Shown: positions 23,394 through 33,295, counted from the first letter of the stretch. The stretch is DNA of 64,000 nucleotides from Anatilimnocola aggregata (GCF_007747655.1 NZ_CP036274.1:4464001-4528000), one strand, 5' to 3'. Made by a program: numbers and translations. Notes: generated by a model not told the origin, from the sequence alone.

Positions 23394-23504
23394 GTGTCGT
23401 TTCTTGGCTAAGCAGAGTTGGGATTGGTAGTGTGATGCTGTCAGCATGCCTAGTAAGATGACCATGGTCGTCCTCTCATCGACTTTGCACCCACAGGCAG
23501 CCGC

Positions 23505-24557
23505 ATGACCACCGCCGATTTGCAAGCCGTTCATCAACTGCACGAAGCCTACGGCCAGATCACGCGCGAGCTGAGCAAGGTGGTTGTCGGGCAGCAATCG
23601 GTGATTGAGCAACTGCTCGTGGCGATGTTTTCGCGCGGCCATTGCTTGCTCGTAGGTGTGCCCGGCCTGGCGAAAACGCTCATGATTCGGAGCGTGGCCG
23701 ATGCCTTAGCGTTGCAATTCAGCCGCGTGCAGTTCACGCCCGACCTGATGCCATCGGATATCACCGGCACCGAAGTGATTCAAGAAGATAAGAGCACCGG
23801 GCAGCGAGTGTTTCGCTTTCTACCTGGTCCGATCTTCGCCAACATCGTCCTCGCCGATGAAATCAATCGCACGCCCCCCAAGACCCAGGCAGCTCTGCTC
23901 GAAGCGATGCAAGAGAATCAAGTGACTGTCGGTGGCCAGCGGCATTTGCTTCCCGAACCGTTCTTTGTGCTCGCCACGCAAAACCCGATTGAGCAAGAAG
24001 GAACTTACCCGCTACCTGAAGCTCAACTCGACCGGTTCATGTTCCACGTTTGGGTCGATTATCCGAGCATGGAGGAAGAGCTGGAAATCGTCAAACGCAC
24101 GACGGCGGAGCAGGATTTCAAGATCGTCCCCACCCTCTCAGCCGAACACATTCAGCAGCTCGTTCGCATCGTGCGGAAAGTTCCCGTGGCCGATCACGTC
24201 GCCCGGTATGCATTGCAATTGGTGCGAATGACGCGGCGCAACGAACCCGATGCTCCGGCCTTTGTAAAGGACTATGTCCTGTGGGGTGCTGGTCCGCGGG
24301 CGAGTCAATATCTGGTGCTCGGTGCGAAAGCCCGCGCGGTATTGAAGGGGCGGTTGTTTGTCACGCACGAAGATATTCAGGCCATCGCCCCGCCGGTTTT
24401 GCGGCATCGCTTGAAGACCAATTTCAATGCCGATGCAGAAGGCATTACGCCCGACGAAATCGTTCGCCGTTTGATTGCCCACGTCACTCCCCCTGCCGAT
24501 GAGGATCCCGCTGGTGGAAAGCTCGCCGACATCGTTCGATCCCAGGCAGCTGGCTAA
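23505..24557 (+). CDS. MoxR-family AAA+ ATPase
   Basis: A 350-residue ATPase of the MoxR subfamily, thought to act as a chaperone that helps VWA proteins mature or insert metal. Walker A is GVPGLAKT (51-58) and Walker B is IVLADE (114-119), followed by the typical '[17 protein letters not shown]' and '[22 protein letters not shown]' segments. The C-terminal lid domain is complete. It is the first gene of a five-gene operon with DUF58 and two VWA membrane proteins, which is the usual Bat-type setting for MoxR. The DUF58 start overlaps its end by 59 bases, suggesting translational coupling. Confidence 0.96.
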   Translation: MTTADLQAVHQLHEAYGQITRELSKVVVGQQSVIEQLLVAMFSRGHCLLVGVPGLAKTLMIRSVADALALQFSRVQFTPDLMPSDITGTEVIQEDKSTGQRVFRFLPGPIFANIVLADEINRTPPKTQAALLEAMQENQVTVGGQRHLLPEPFFVLATQNPIEQEGTYPLPEAQLDRFMFHVWVDYPSMEEELEIVKRTTAEQDFKIVPTLSAEHIQQLVRIVRKVPVADHVARYALQLVRMTRRNEPDAPAFVKDYVLWGAGPRASQYLVLGAKARAVLKGRLFVTHEDIQAIAPPVLRHRLKTNFNADAEGITPDEIVRRLIAHVTPPADEDPAGGKLADIVRSQAAG

Positions 24558-25416
24558 GCTGCGCGGACTGCGATTGCGAGCTCGGCACGTTGTCGAGGGG
24601 TACATCGCGGGTCAGCATCGCAGCCCACTGCATGGCTACTCGATCGAGTTCGCGGAACATCGCGAATACTCGCCGGGAGACGATCTGCGCCATCTCGATT
24701 GGAAAGTCTTCGGCCGCACCGACAAGTTCTACCTGAAGCAGTACGAAGACGAGACCAACCTGCTCTGCCATCTGATTGTCGATGTCAGCGAGAGTATGAC
24801 GTATCAAAGCACCAATGCCGCGATGTCTAAAGCCGAGTACGCGCAATTGCTCGCAGCTTCGATCGCCTGGCTGGTGCTACAACAGCAAGATTCGGTGGGG
24901 CTGGCAACCTTCGATTCGCAAGTGCGTGCCTTGATTCGTCCCTCCGGTGCTGCACCTCAGTTGCAACAGATCTTGCAGGTACTTGAGCAGGCCAAGCCAG
25001 GGGCCAAGACTTCGGCCGGACAAATTCTGCACGAACTGGCCGAGCGGCTGAATAAGCGCGGCGTGGTCATTGTGATTAGCGATTTGCTGGACGATCCGGC
25101 AAATGTACTGGCGGGACTAAGACACTGCCGGCATCGTCGGCATGACGTCGTCGTGTTTCATGTGCTCGATCCGGCGGAACTCGACTTTCCCTTTCGCGGT
25201 CCCACCAAATTCAACGGGCTGGAAGCGATGCCCGAAGTTTTCGCCGAACCCGAAATGTTGCGGCAAGCCTACCTGCGCGAGTTCAACGCCTATCGCGAGC
25301 AGCTCGAAGAGGGCTGCCAGAATCAGCAGATCGATTATGTGCTTGCGAGTACAGAGACGCCGTTCGATCAATTGCTTGCCCGGTTCTTGGTCGCGCGGAG
25401 GACGAAGGTGCATTAA
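24499..25416 (+). CDS. DUF58 domain protein with VWA-like fold
   Basis: A 305-residue soluble protein. The DUF58 core is evident in '[20 protein letters not shown]' (about 54-73) and a following MIDAS-like D95-V-S97-E-S99 ('IVDVSESM'), so the C-terminal two thirds adopt a VWA-like fold that probably binds a divalent metal. DUF58 proteins are standard partners of MoxR ATPases. I start at ATG 24499, inside the end of moxR; a TTG eight codons earlier (24475) is in frame. No membrane segment is seen, so it probably acts in the cytoplasm with MoxR and the membrane VWA proteins encoded downstream. Confidence 0.94.
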   Translation: MRIPLVESSPTSFDPRQLAKLRGLRLRARHVVEGYIAGQHRSPLHGYSIEFAEHREYSPGDDLRHLDWKVFGRTDKFYLKQYEDETNLLCHLIVDVSESMTYQSTNAAMSKAEYAQLLAASIAWLVLQQQDSVGLATFDSQVRALIRPSGAAPQLQQILQVLEQAKPGAKTSAGQILHELAERLNKRGVVIVISDLLDDPANVLAGLRHCRHRRHDVVVFHVLDPAELDFPFRGPTKFNGLEAMPEVFAEPEMLRQAYLREFNAYREQLEEGCQNQQIDYVLASTETPFDQLLARFLVARRTKVH

Positions 25417-25476
25417 TTCATTTAAGCCCGACGCGTTAGCGAGGGAGATTTTCCAACAACGATCGAGATTTAGTTC

Positions 25477-25791
25477 ATGCGGCGAAAACTATCTACCGTT
25501 GAGGTCGTTTTGAAAAGTGATGAGGGAATCCATCTGTATCCAGGCATCGAATTGGATTCTGCAGAGAATATTTTTGTTGGCGATGACGTCGTATTGCTCC
25601 GCCCCGATCGCTCAGAACTGCGCCGAAAGATTGATGCGATCACTCCGATATACCTTGCCGGACAGATTCCAAAGGGGATGCCGATCGGTATACGAAATCT
25701 ATTGGAAGCCGATGTTCCGATTGGTACAGAAGTCTTCGTTGAAGTGAAACAACGAATAAATCAGACGGAATCAAAACTCTCGTCCAACTAA
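25477..25791 (+). CDS. Small protein resembling a lone EF-Tu domain-2 beta-barrel
   Basis: A 104-residue protein between the DUF58 and BatA-like genes. Its stop and the next ATG share a base (TAATG at 25789-25793), which argues that it is translated as part of the operon. The pattern 'IFVGDDVVLLRPD', then 'ITPIYLAGQIPKGMPIGIR' and 'DVPIGTEVFVEV', recalls the second beta-barrel domain of EF-Tu-like translational GTPases, but the GTPase domain is absent. This likeness is my inference from motif spacing. There is no signal peptide or membrane segment. Its DNA looks less GC-rich than its neighbours, so it may be a later insertion into the operon. Function unknown. Confidence 0.75.
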   Translation: MRRKLSTVEVVLKSDEGIHLYPGIELDSAENIFVGDDVVLLRPDRSELRRKIDAITPIYLAGQIPKGMPIGIRNLLEADVPIGTEVFVEVKQRINQTESKLSSN

Positions 25792-27998
25792 TGTTCTCAC
25801 CGCACTTACTCGCGATTTGGCAACTCGGCAGCGGCGTCATGCTCTGGTGGGCTGCTGCTGCTGCGCTGCCGCTGTTGATCCATTTGTGGACGCGGCGGCA
25901 GTTTCGCGAGACGAAGTGGGCGGCAATGACATTCCTGCTGGCCGCGATGCAGAAGCACTCGCGGCGCATTCGGCTGGAGCAATGGTTGCTGCTGGCGCTG
26001 CGCGTGGCAATTCCCCTGGTGTTTGCGTTGGCGCTAGCGAATCCCCAGCAAGTCGGTTCGGCTATTTGGAACACACTAACGGGACAAGGTCGCACCGATC
26101 GCGGTCATTGCCTATTGGTGATCGATGGTTCGTTCTCGATGGACTTTCGCGCTGCGGGGGTTTCACGTTTTGACGAGGCGCGTCGCCTGGCCAGCGAGAT
26201 GATCGACCAGAATCCGCAAGGAACCGGTTATTCGCTGCTGCTGATGGGTCAGCCGACACAAACGATCATTGGCGACCCGGCCTTCGAAGATAACGACGTG
26301 AAGCAAGAACTCGCTGGCCTTTCGCTGACTCACGGCGGAGCCAGTTTACTCAGCACGCTGACAGCCATCGAACAAGCGCTTGCCGAGGCGGAGAAGAAAT
26401 ACGGCGTGCTGCCGCAGCGAAGGGTTGTTTTCTTCACCGACCTGGGAAAAACAACCTGGGGCGAAGTGAGCTCGCCCGAATGTTTGCAGCGCTTCGCCGC
26501 CCTGCAGCAAAAGGGGATTAGTTGCTCGCTCGTCGATGTCGGGCAAGCAGGGGCAGACAATAGCGCTATCACCGAACTGGTTTCCGAATCTCCTTGGATC
26601 ACGATTCAAGACCCAACGACCTTCCGCGTCGATCTTAGCAATGAACGCGCGGCCGGGGCGAGTTCCTCCGCACCGCAGCGCATGATAGTCGCGCTATATG
26701 TCGATGGTCAGCGCGTTGCCGAGCAGCGGGTCGATTTGCCGGCCGGTGGCCGCGCGAGTGTACCGTTTGTGCAACGAGTCGAAACGGCCGGCGAGCATGT
26801 GATCGAAGCGGTGCTCCTTGACGATCAACTCCCCGTCGACAATCACCGCTGGCGTTGGATCAATGTTCGCCGCGCGCTTTCCGTGCTCTGCATTGAAGGT
26901 CGCCACGGCGAGGCCGATCATCTGCTCCTGGCTTTGCGTCCACAACAAAACGAAGCTGCGCGGATTGAGGTTCGCCGCGCAACCGAGAGCGAACTGATCG
27001 AAGGGGACCTGAGCAAGTACGACATCGTAGCGCTCTGCAATGTCGGTCGCTTCAGCCAGAACGAAGGGCAGGCGCTTCGGCAATATGTCGAGCGGGGCGG
27101 TAATCTGCTGGTACTGCTGGGAGATCAAGTTCAGCCTGCCAGTTACAACGAGATTCTCGCCGCGGCCAAACCGCTGTTGCCCGCAAAGATTGGTGAACTA
27201 CAGCGAGGAAACGATCTGCGCATCGATCCGTTGCAATATCGCCATCCGCTGGTCGCAGCATTTCGCGGCCATCAACGGAGCGGGCTGCTGACGACCCCCG
27301 TCTGGACCTTTCATCAACTGCAACCGTTGCCCGGGGCGAATGCAGCGCTCGCGCTGTCTACCGGCGATCCGGTTCTGCTCGAACGTTCGTTCGGTCGCGG
27401 GCGATGTTTACTACTCGGAATCGCTTCTTCGCCGCTATCGCTCGATCGCACCGTCGACCCGCCGCGACCTTGGTCCACACTCTCCACGTGGCCCAGCTTT
27501 CCGCCTCTCATTCAAGAAGCGGCTGCGTTTGTCGCGGCCAGCAAAGACCGAGATCGCACGGCGGAAGTTGGTCAACCGATCGAAGGCGAGTTTGCGGGCA
27601 CGTTGCCGCGCCCGATTGTCATTTTGAGAAAGCCGAACTATGGCGCGACAGCGGGGAGCGAAGATCGCCTGGCCGTAACCGACGAACAAGGTCGCACGAG
27701 GTGGGTTGTGCCCGGACAGACGCGCAGCGGCAAGTACGAAATTCATTCGCCAGCAGAAGGAGAGCCGCTGCTCGCCAGCTTTGTCGTCAATCCTGATACG
27801 CGCGAAAGCAATCTTGAGCGAGTCGCGCTCGAGCAATTACCCGAGACGTTGCGGGCCACTGCTGCCACCGAATCAACGGCCACTGCCGGACAGTTCGGGC
27901 CGCCGAAGACCTGGTTTCGGGAACTGCTACTCGGTGTGTTTGGACTGCTGCTGACAGAATCGATCGTCGCCTGGCATCTGGGCCGAGGTGTGCGATGA
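25791..27998 (+). CDS. BatA-type membrane protein with VWA and GATase-like regions
   Basis: A 735-residue inner-membrane protein. The N-terminus has the BatA (TIGR02226-type) double membrane anchor: segments at about 15-33 and 63-84 around 'LIHLWTRRQFRETKWAAM'. A VWA domain follows with the MIDAS motif D112-G-S114-F-S116 ('VIDGSFSM'). The middle has a glutamine-amidotransferase-like fold ('IVALCNVGRFSQNEGQALR', 'YVERGGNLLVLLG') without an obvious catalytic triad. A last membrane helix lies near 712-730. Bat proteins are tied to stress tolerance and envelope integrity in other bacteria; the ligand here is unknown. It overlaps the next gene by four bases (ATGA), and both products have the same overall architecture. 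Confidence 0.92.
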   Translation: MFSPHLLAIWQLGSGVMLWWAAAAALPLLIHLWTRRQFRETKWAAMTFLLAAMQKHSRRIRLEQWLLLALRVAIPLVFALALANPQQVGSAIWNTLTGQGRTDRGHCLLVIDGSFSMDFRAAGVSRFDEARRLASEMIDQNPQGTGYSLLLMGQPTQTIIGDPAFEDNDVKQELAGLSLTHGGASLLSTLTAIEQALAEAEKKYGVLPQRRVVFFTDLGKTTWGEVSSPECLQRFAALQQKGISCSLVDVGQAGADNSAITELVSESPWITIQDPTTFRVDLSNERAAGASSSAPQRMIVALYVDGQRVAEQRVDLPAGGRASVPFVQRVETAGEHVIEAVLLDDQLPVDNHRWRWINVRRALSVLCIEGRHGEADHLLLALRPQQNEAARIEVRRATESELIEGDLSKYDIVALCNVGRFSQNEGQALRQYVERGGNLLVLLGDQVQPASYNEILAAAKPLLPAKIGELQRGNDLRIDPLQYRHPLVAAFRGHQRSGLLTTPVWTFHQLQPLPGANAALALSTGDPVLLERSFGRGRCLLLGIASSPLSLDRTVDPPRPWSTLSTWPSFPPLIQEAAAFVAASKDRDRTAEVGQPIEGEFAGTLPRPIVILRKPNYGATAGSEDRLAVTDEQGRTRWVVPGQTRSGKYEIHSPAEGEPLLASFVVNPDTRESNLERVALEQLPETLRATAATESTATAGQFGPPKTWFRELLLGVFGLLLTESIVAWHLGRGVR

Positions 27999-30397
27999 AC
28001 GACCAACTGGGGACATTCCTGCAGCGGTGGCTTGGCGATGGTGCTGTCGACAGTGCCCATGTGCTAGAGCATTCGCTCGATTCCACCTGGCCATGGCCGG
28101 TCTGGCTCTTCTGGCTGCTACTGTTGGCTGGCGTAACCCTTGTCATTGGCGTTTACATTCGCGAACGGGAGTCGGCCGGACGACTCGGCAAGACGTTGCT
28201 TGCCACTTGCCGAGTCTCACTACTGTTGCTGCTCGGCTGGATGTTGCTCGGTTGGACCTGGCAACAACATCGCACCGACCTGCCCGACCTCGTGCTGCTG
28301 CTCGATGATTCGGCCAGTATGGGGCTCGCCGATGAACTCGATGATGCCCCGCTGCGAGCAAGTCTCGTTGCCCGCCTAAAGCGTTTGAAGCTGGAAGAAC
28401 TGACGCGGCTCAATATCGCGAAGACCTTGCTGCTGGAGAACAACGAGAAATTGCTGAGCGAACTGGCTGCCCGCTATCGGCTGAAGGTCGTGCGCGTGTC
28501 TGCACCGGGGCGCACGCCAGGAGGAACGGAAACGCCCGCGAAAATGATTACTTCGCTGTCGGCAACGCAGCCCGCCAGTCGTTTGGGAGATAGTCTGCGG
28601 GAAGTGATCGAGTTGCAGCGTGGCCGGCCCACGGCAGCCGTGGTGATGTTCACCGACGGGATAACGACCGAAGGAAGTTCGCTGCAGGACGCGGCACAGT
28701 ATGCGCGGCGAAAGTCGATTCCGCTCTACTTTGTCGGCCTCGGCAACGAAAGACCGGCCATCGACCTGCAACTGGCCGATTTACTCGCCGATGAAGCGGT
28801 GTTTCTGGGTGACGCCATTAATTTCGAGTTCAGGCTCGCCTCGCGCGGCTATCAAGGGCCGGTGAAGGTCCGCTTGCTGCGCGAAGGAAGAGCGGAACCG
28901 CTGGCAGAACAGACGTTGCAAGTGACCGGCGATGATGGTTCGCAACTAGTTCGCCTCAGCACGCGACCACAGGAGGAAGGTGATTTCGATTTTATTGTGC
29001 AGGTAGAACCGCAATCGCGCGAGATCAACACCACGAACAACCGACTGACGCGCCGTGTCGCCGTTCGCGAGGAAAAACTGCGCGTGCTCCTGGCTCAGTC
29101 TTATCCCAACTATGAGTATCGGTTTTTGAAACACGCGCTTGAGCGCGAATTGAATCGTCCCGGTCAGGAAGGTGACGAACGTGGGTTTCGCTCGGTCTTG
29201 CAAGAGGCAGACCCCGAGTATGCCGAGAGCGATAAGTCGGCGACGGCAGTCTTTCCGGTCAGTCGCGAGGAACTATTCAAATACGATGTGCTGATACTCG
29301 GCGACGTGAATCCGGCGCTCCTCACCCAGTCGGTCCTCGAAAACATCTACGAGTTTGTGAATGTCCGGGGTGGCGGACTGGTGCTGATGGCGGGGCCCAA
29401 GTACATGCCGTTGGCCTATCGAGATTCTCCTCTGGCCGCGCTGTTGCCAGCCAATGTCGATTCGTTCACCGTGCCCGATCCCGACCAGGTGATCAAGACC
29501 AGCTTTCATCCGCGGTTGACCCCGCTAGGCATCAACAGCCCGGCGCTACAACTCACCGATAATGCGGCGGACAACTTGAAGTTGTGGAACGAGACCCTCG
29601 CTCCGCTGCGCTGGCTGGTGAGCACTTCGGACTTGCGTCCCGGAGTGCGCGTGCTGGCCGAACATCCCGAATTGCGTGGGCTCGACAATCAGCCGTTGCC
29701 GCTGATTACGTTGCAATTTCACGGGGCGGGGAAGGTGGTGTTTCATGCCACCGACGAAACATATCGTTGGCGGTATCGTGCGGGGGATGTTTACTTTGCC
29801 CGCTACTGGATTCAAACCATCCGCTATCTCAGTCGATCGAAGCTGCTCGGCGAAGCAGACGGTGTCGAACTGACCACCGACCGCGACGAATACGAGCAGG
29901 GTGAACAGATTCGTCTGCGGGCGAGGTTTCTCGACGATCGTAACTCTCCCGCAGAAGAAGATGGCGTGCTGTGCATCGTCCAGCACGATGCCGGCCAGCG
30001 GCGGAGTGTGCGATTGCGGCGCGACGCGCTCAATCGCGGCGTGTTTGAGGCAGTGATCGACGGTTTGCCCCAAGGGCGCTATCGAGCTTGGATCGCCTCG
30101 CCCGTGTTTCCCGGCAGGCCACCGAGCCGAGAGTTTCGCGTGCATGCTCCGCCGGGTGAGCTAGCCGAAGTGCAGATGAAAGCGGCCGAATTGCAGGCCG
30201 CTGCCAAGATAAGTGAAGGGAAGTTCTATCGCGTAAAGGACGCGGGGAGCTTGATCGCCTCGCTGCCTCCAGGGCGGCATGTGCGAGTGGAATCGTTGCC
30301 CCCCGAGCCACTCTGGAACCTGCCGCTGTTGCCGATCTTGTTCGTCGGCCTGCTCGCCACCGAATGGCTGCTGCGGAAAAAGTTCGGGCTGATCTAA
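27995..30397 (+). CDS. VWA / GATase-like membrane protein, last gene of the Bat-like operon
   Basis: An 800-residue membrane protein with helices at about 35-53 and 72-88, then a VWA domain with D104-D-S106-A-S108 ('LLLDDSASM'). The central part carries a GATase-1-like fold ('YDVLILGDVNPALL', 'FVNVRGGGLVLMAGPKYM') and a beta-sandwich region, and there is a final helix near 777-795. It has the same order of parts as the preceding gene but is longer, so the two may be diverged paralogues forming a membrane VWA pair like BatA/BatB. The start overlaps the preceding stop (ATGA at 27995). Its TAA overlaps the stop of the convergent LysM gene, leaving no room for a separate terminator. Confidence 0.92.
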   Translation: MNDQLGTFLQRWLGDGAVDSAHVLEHSLDSTWPWPVWLFWLLLLAGVTLVIGVYIRERESAGRLGKTLLATCRVSLLLLLGWMLLGWTWQQHRTDLPDLVLLLDDSASMGLADELDDAPLRASLVARLKRLKLEELTRLNIAKTLLLENNEKLLSELAARYRLKVVRVSAPGRTPGGTETPAKMITSLSATQPASRLGDSLREVIELQRGRPTAAVVMFTDGITTEGSSLQDAAQYARRKSIPLYFVGLGNERPAIDLQLADLLADEAVFLGDAINFEFRLASRGYQGPVKVRLLREGRAEPLAEQTLQVTGDDGSQLVRLSTRPQEEGDFDFIVQVEPQSREINTTNNRLTRRVAVREEKLRVLLAQSYPNYEYRFLKHALERELNRPGQEGDERGFRSVLQEADPEYAESDKSATAVFPVSREELFKYDVLILGDVNPALLTQSVLENIYEFVNVRGGGLVLMAGPKYMPLAYRDSPLAALLPANVDSFTVPDPDQVIKTSFHPRLTPLGINSPALQLTDNAADNLKLWNETLAPLRWLVSTSDLRPGVRVLAEHPELRGLDNQPLPLITLQFHGAGKVVFHATDETYRWRYRAGDVYFARYWIQTIRYLSRSKLLGEADGVELTTDRDEYEQGEQIRLRARFLDDRNSPAEEDGVLCIVQHDAGQRRSVRLRRDALNRGVFEAVIDGLPQGRYRAWIASPVFPGRPPSREFRVHAPPGELAEVQMKAAELQAAAKISEGKFYRVKDAGSLIASLPPGRHVRVESLPPEPLWNLPLLPILFVGLLATEWLLRKKFGLI

Positions 30398-31041
30398 GGA
30401 GCTTGCGCTGTACCGGCGGGAATCCGCGGCGGGATTAGCAGCGTCACGCCGAGGGGCAGAATCTGCGGGCTGGCGAGGCGGTCGATATTGGCGACATGAA
30501 TCTCGCCAGCGCGCGAGGCATCGCCCAAATATCGTTCGGCCAGTCCAGTGAGTGTGTCCCCTTCCACAATGCGGTGACGCCGCCAGAGCGGACTAGGTTT
30601 TTCGCGTTCAATGGCTGTTAGTTCGTCGGCGGACGGGAGAAGGGGTTCATGTACGGGGAGGTCGCTCGCCGCGGGGGCATGATTGGTGGGGCGCACCGGA
30701 ACCAGGAGCGATTCGTACGCCATTGGCAAAAACGGTGGCGCGGGGAGCGATTCCAACGGCGGTTCGTTGGCGGGAATTGCGTTGTAAGAGGCTGGGCGCG
30801 TGAGTGTTCCTGGAGGTGCGGATGACGAAATGACGGGCTGCAAATCGGGCGCAGGAGAACTGCCCGAGTTGGGATTCACTTGCAGTGTTAAGTCTTGCGG
30901 CAGCGACCAGGTCGAGTCGCCCCCTTCGTGTTCGAGCGCCAGAGTTTGAGCTGGCGGCGAGGGGGCATGACGAAAGGGCCAGGCTGCCGCGGCACCACCG
31001 GATATGACCAGGCAGGCCAACAGGAAACGTTTCGTACTCAT
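30394..31041 (-). CDS. Exported LysM-domain protein
   Basis: A 215-residue protein with an N-terminal membrane anchor or signal sequence ('FLLACLVISGGAAAAW', about 6-21), a long proline- and serine-rich linker, and one C-terminal LysM domain (about 154-205: 'HRIVEGDTLTGLAERYLGD' through 'ILPLGVTLLIPP'). LysM domains bind peptidoglycan or other N-acetylglucosamine polymers, so it probably sits at the cell wall or in the periplasm. No catalytic domain is attached. The coding region ends four bases inside the convergent VWA gene. Confidence 0.9.
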   Translation of the reverse strand: MSTKRFLLACLVISGGAAAAWPFRHAPSPPAQTLALEHEGGDSTWSLPQDLTLQVNPNSGSSPAPDLQPVISSSAPPGTLTRPASYNAIPANEPPLESLPAPPFLPMAYESLLVPVRPTNHAPAASDLPVHEPLLPSADELTAIEREKPSPLWRRHRIVEGDTLTGLAERYLGDASRAGEIHVANIDRLASPQILPLGVTLLIPPRIPAGTAQAP

Positions 31042-31280
31042 AGCGGCAAGGCTCCGCAGCGACCTGTTCAGAACGGCCTTGTTCCGCAGTCACGCACACG
31101 CATTCATTCGTGGCAGCTATGTCCCGCGCCGCTCACGCTCGCCGACCAGCAGCGAGAATAATGATCCTGCTCTGTTATCGACCGGGACGGACCCGCGATT
31201 TCAGCCGATTGCCACTCGCTCGGGCGACTCCTACGCGAGGTAAGGCTTGCCAGCAGAAATTGAGTACAGCCGGCAGAGCT

Positions 31281-32129
31281 TTACAGGTCGCCGGCAAATG
31301 GCTGCACAAGCGGTGCGAGAAAGGCGTAGGCCTGGGCGGCAGCAGTGGGGGCTTCGTGGCTGTGGCGACTTAATTCCACGTGTACGCCGCCCCGATAATT
31401 GGTGCGACCGAGAGCGGCCAAGATGGGAGGGAACTCCATTTCCCCCTCGCCGAACATCAGGTGCTCGTGCACTCCCGCCCGCATGTCCTCGACATGCACA
31501 TTGACGATTCGCGAACTCCAGCGGGCGATGTAATCGGCGATGGGGACTTCGCCCTGGCAATACAAATGCCCCAGGTCGAGCGTGACTTGCAGCCGCGGTG
31601 AATCGACCCACTCGAGCAGCCGCTGAAAGCGACTCATAGAGTCGATGAACATGCCGGGCTCGGGTTCGAAGCCGATATCGACTTGCAACAGTTCGGCAAT
31701 GGGAATGAGCGTGGCCAAACTTGCAGCCAAGCGATCGAGCAGGGTTTGATCGTCGGCAGAATCGGCAGCCGTGCCGGACCAGAGCGAGACGCAGTCGCTT
31801 CCCAGTTCGGCAGCTGCTTCGGTCGATCGCCGGAGAAAGTCGACGCGACGAGCGCGGGCCTCCGCATCGGCAGAGAGCATGGTGGGCTGATGTTTGCGGC
31901 GGGGATCGAGCAGGAAGCGAGCACCGGTTTCGATGACCGACGAAAGTTTCAGCCGCTGCAACAGCGCACAGAGGCGGCGGAGATTGGCAGGCCACTCCGG
32001 GGCGAAGGGATTGAGTGGACCATGATCGAGCGTGATGGCCACGCTGCGGTAACCCAGGTCGGCAATCAGTTCAATTGCTTCAAACGGGTCGTGATGAGCC
32101 CAGCCATTCGTGTTGTAGCCGAGCCGCAT
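31281..32129 (-). CDS. Xylose-isomerase-like TIM barrel (sugar phosphate isomerase/epimerase)
   Basis: A 282-residue AP-endonuclease-2/xylose-isomerase-like TIM barrel. Metal-ligand strands are visible: 'IGFEPEPGMF', 'TLDLGHLYCQGE', 'IVNVHVEDMR' and 'GGVHVELSRHSH'. Members isomerise or epimerise sugars and cyclitols; the substrate is not readable here. The frame is open 73 codons further upstream, but that part overlaps the end of the UbiA gene and has no family likeness, so I start at ATG 32129 ('MRLGYNTNG'). It follows the UbiA gene by 52 bases on the same strand, and pairing of a UbiA-like prenyltransferase with such a barrel recalls the ebo clusters, though the other ebo genes are absent. 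Confidence 0.9.
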   Translation of the reverse strand: MRLGYNTNGWAHHDPFEAIELIADLGYRSVAITLDHGPLNPFAPEWPANLRRLCALLQRLKLSSVIETGARFLLDPRRKHQPTMLSADAEARARRVDFLRRSTEAAAELGSDCVSLWSGTAADSADDQTLLDRLAASLATLIPIAELLQVDIGFEPEPGMFIDSMSRFQRLLEWVDSPRLQVTLDLGHLYCQGEVPIADYIARWSSRIVNVHVEDMRAGVHEHLMFGEGEMEFPPILAALGRTNYRGGVHVELSRHSHEAPTAAAQAYAFLAPLVQPFAGDL

Positions 32130-32181
32130 GTTCGAACCCGCTTCTCTTCCTGATAACACGCCGCGAAACGCCGCTTGGACC

Positions 32182-33195
32182 CTAAGTGGAATAAACCCAT
32201 TTGCCCAGCAGCATGGCGGGCGCGAGGAGCGACACCACAATAATGGCATAGGGTGGCGGGCCGGACGCCAGGCACAACGCGGCATCCAGCATGATAATCG
32301 AAAGGATCGCGTGCTTGACCGCACCTTGCACAAGTTTGGGGGAACCATCGAATGCGGCCGAGATGGTGCGGCGCAGGATGGTCACGGTCAGCAAGCCCAG
32401 CAGCACCCAATAAACGTAGTTGGGCTGAATGGTCAACTTGGTCAGCAGTGCGACGAGCCCCAGCAGCACCACGCCACTGGTCATCACCAGCACGCCCAGG
32501 AGTAACTTCCAGGTGTTGCTCTGTTCGGCTTCGAACTTCGCATAGATCGTGATGCCGAGGACGTAGATCCCCATACCGGCCGCGACGACCAACTGTGCGG
32601 CGGTATAGCCCAGCAACGAGTATCCGCCTAGATAAACGACTTCGTCTGCTCGCGAGGCACCCGCCAGACTCATTCCCAGCAGCACGTTCAACGAACGACA
32701 CAGCCCCATGTTGAGCGGACCAAGTAAGGTCTTCTTAACGATCCCATCGTACGAGAGCACTGCGATGGCCAGCAGCGTGGCAATTACACCGCTCCGCCAT
32801 GGAAAGGCGAAGGGCATCAATCGATCGTCTTGATACAAATAGCCCGCTAGCCAGCCGAACCCCACGCCCATCAGCAGCATCAAGAATCCCAACACGCGGG
32901 CCTGCGCCACGGGAATCTGTCCCGAGGGGAGTGGTCGTTGCGGGCGCTCTTGGCGGTCGACTTCGAGATCGAACACGTCGTTCAAAATCATGCCGGCCGT
33001 ATAGAGCAGGCCCGATGCTGCGACCAAGCACAGGAGCGCGCCACCGGGACTGAACGAATGCCGGGCAAAGACGAAGCCCATCAGCACGTCGGCAATGGCG
33101 GTGAAGACATTGGGCAGACGCATCAGCCGGAGCATGGGAAGCAACGGCTTCAGGGGCGAGCGCGACGGGCGTTGATATTCGGGAGGAGAGGTCAC
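32182..33195 (-). CDS. UbiA-family prenyltransferase
   Basis: A polytopic membrane enzyme of the UbiA superfamily with about eight to nine hydrophobic helices. The first aspartate-rich motif is clear: 'NDVFDLEVDRQERPQRPL', matching N-D-x-x-D-x-x-x-D. The second is weaker, around 'SYDGIVKKTLLGPLNMG'. Such enzymes attach polyprenyl chains to aromatic or other acceptors. The start is uncertain: I chose GTG 33195, giving 337 residues; ATG 33135 would remove 20, and a TTG at 33279 is unlikely. It lies 100 bases after the ctp-type protease gene and 52 before the TIM barrel, so all three may be co-transcribed. It might be an EboC-like protein, but that cannot be proven from sequence alone. Confidence 0.9.
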   Translation of the reverse strand: MTSPPEYQRPSRSPLKPLLPMLRLMRLPNVFTAIADVLMGFVFARHSFSPGGALLCLVAASGLLYTAGMILNDVFDLEVDRQERPQRPLPSGQIPVAQARVLGFLMLLMGVGFGWLAGYLYQDDRLMPFAFPWRSGVIATLLAIAVLSYDGIVKKTLLGPLNMGLCRSLNVLLGMSLAGASRADEVVYLGGYSLLGYTAAQLVVAAGMGIYVLGITIYAKFEAEQSNTWKLLLGVLVMTSGVVLLGLVALLTKLTIQPNYVYWVLLGLLTVTILRRTISAAFDGSPKLVQGAVKHAILSIIMLDAALCLASGPPPYAIIVVSLLAPAMLLGKWVYST

Positions 33196-33295
33196 GGGCC
33201 GATTTAGTTGGGCAAAACTCAGACTGCTATGGTATTGATGCGAGCGAGTCAGTCTGGTTGATCGAGCGGCCTGGAGCAATCCCCGAAGTGGGCGA

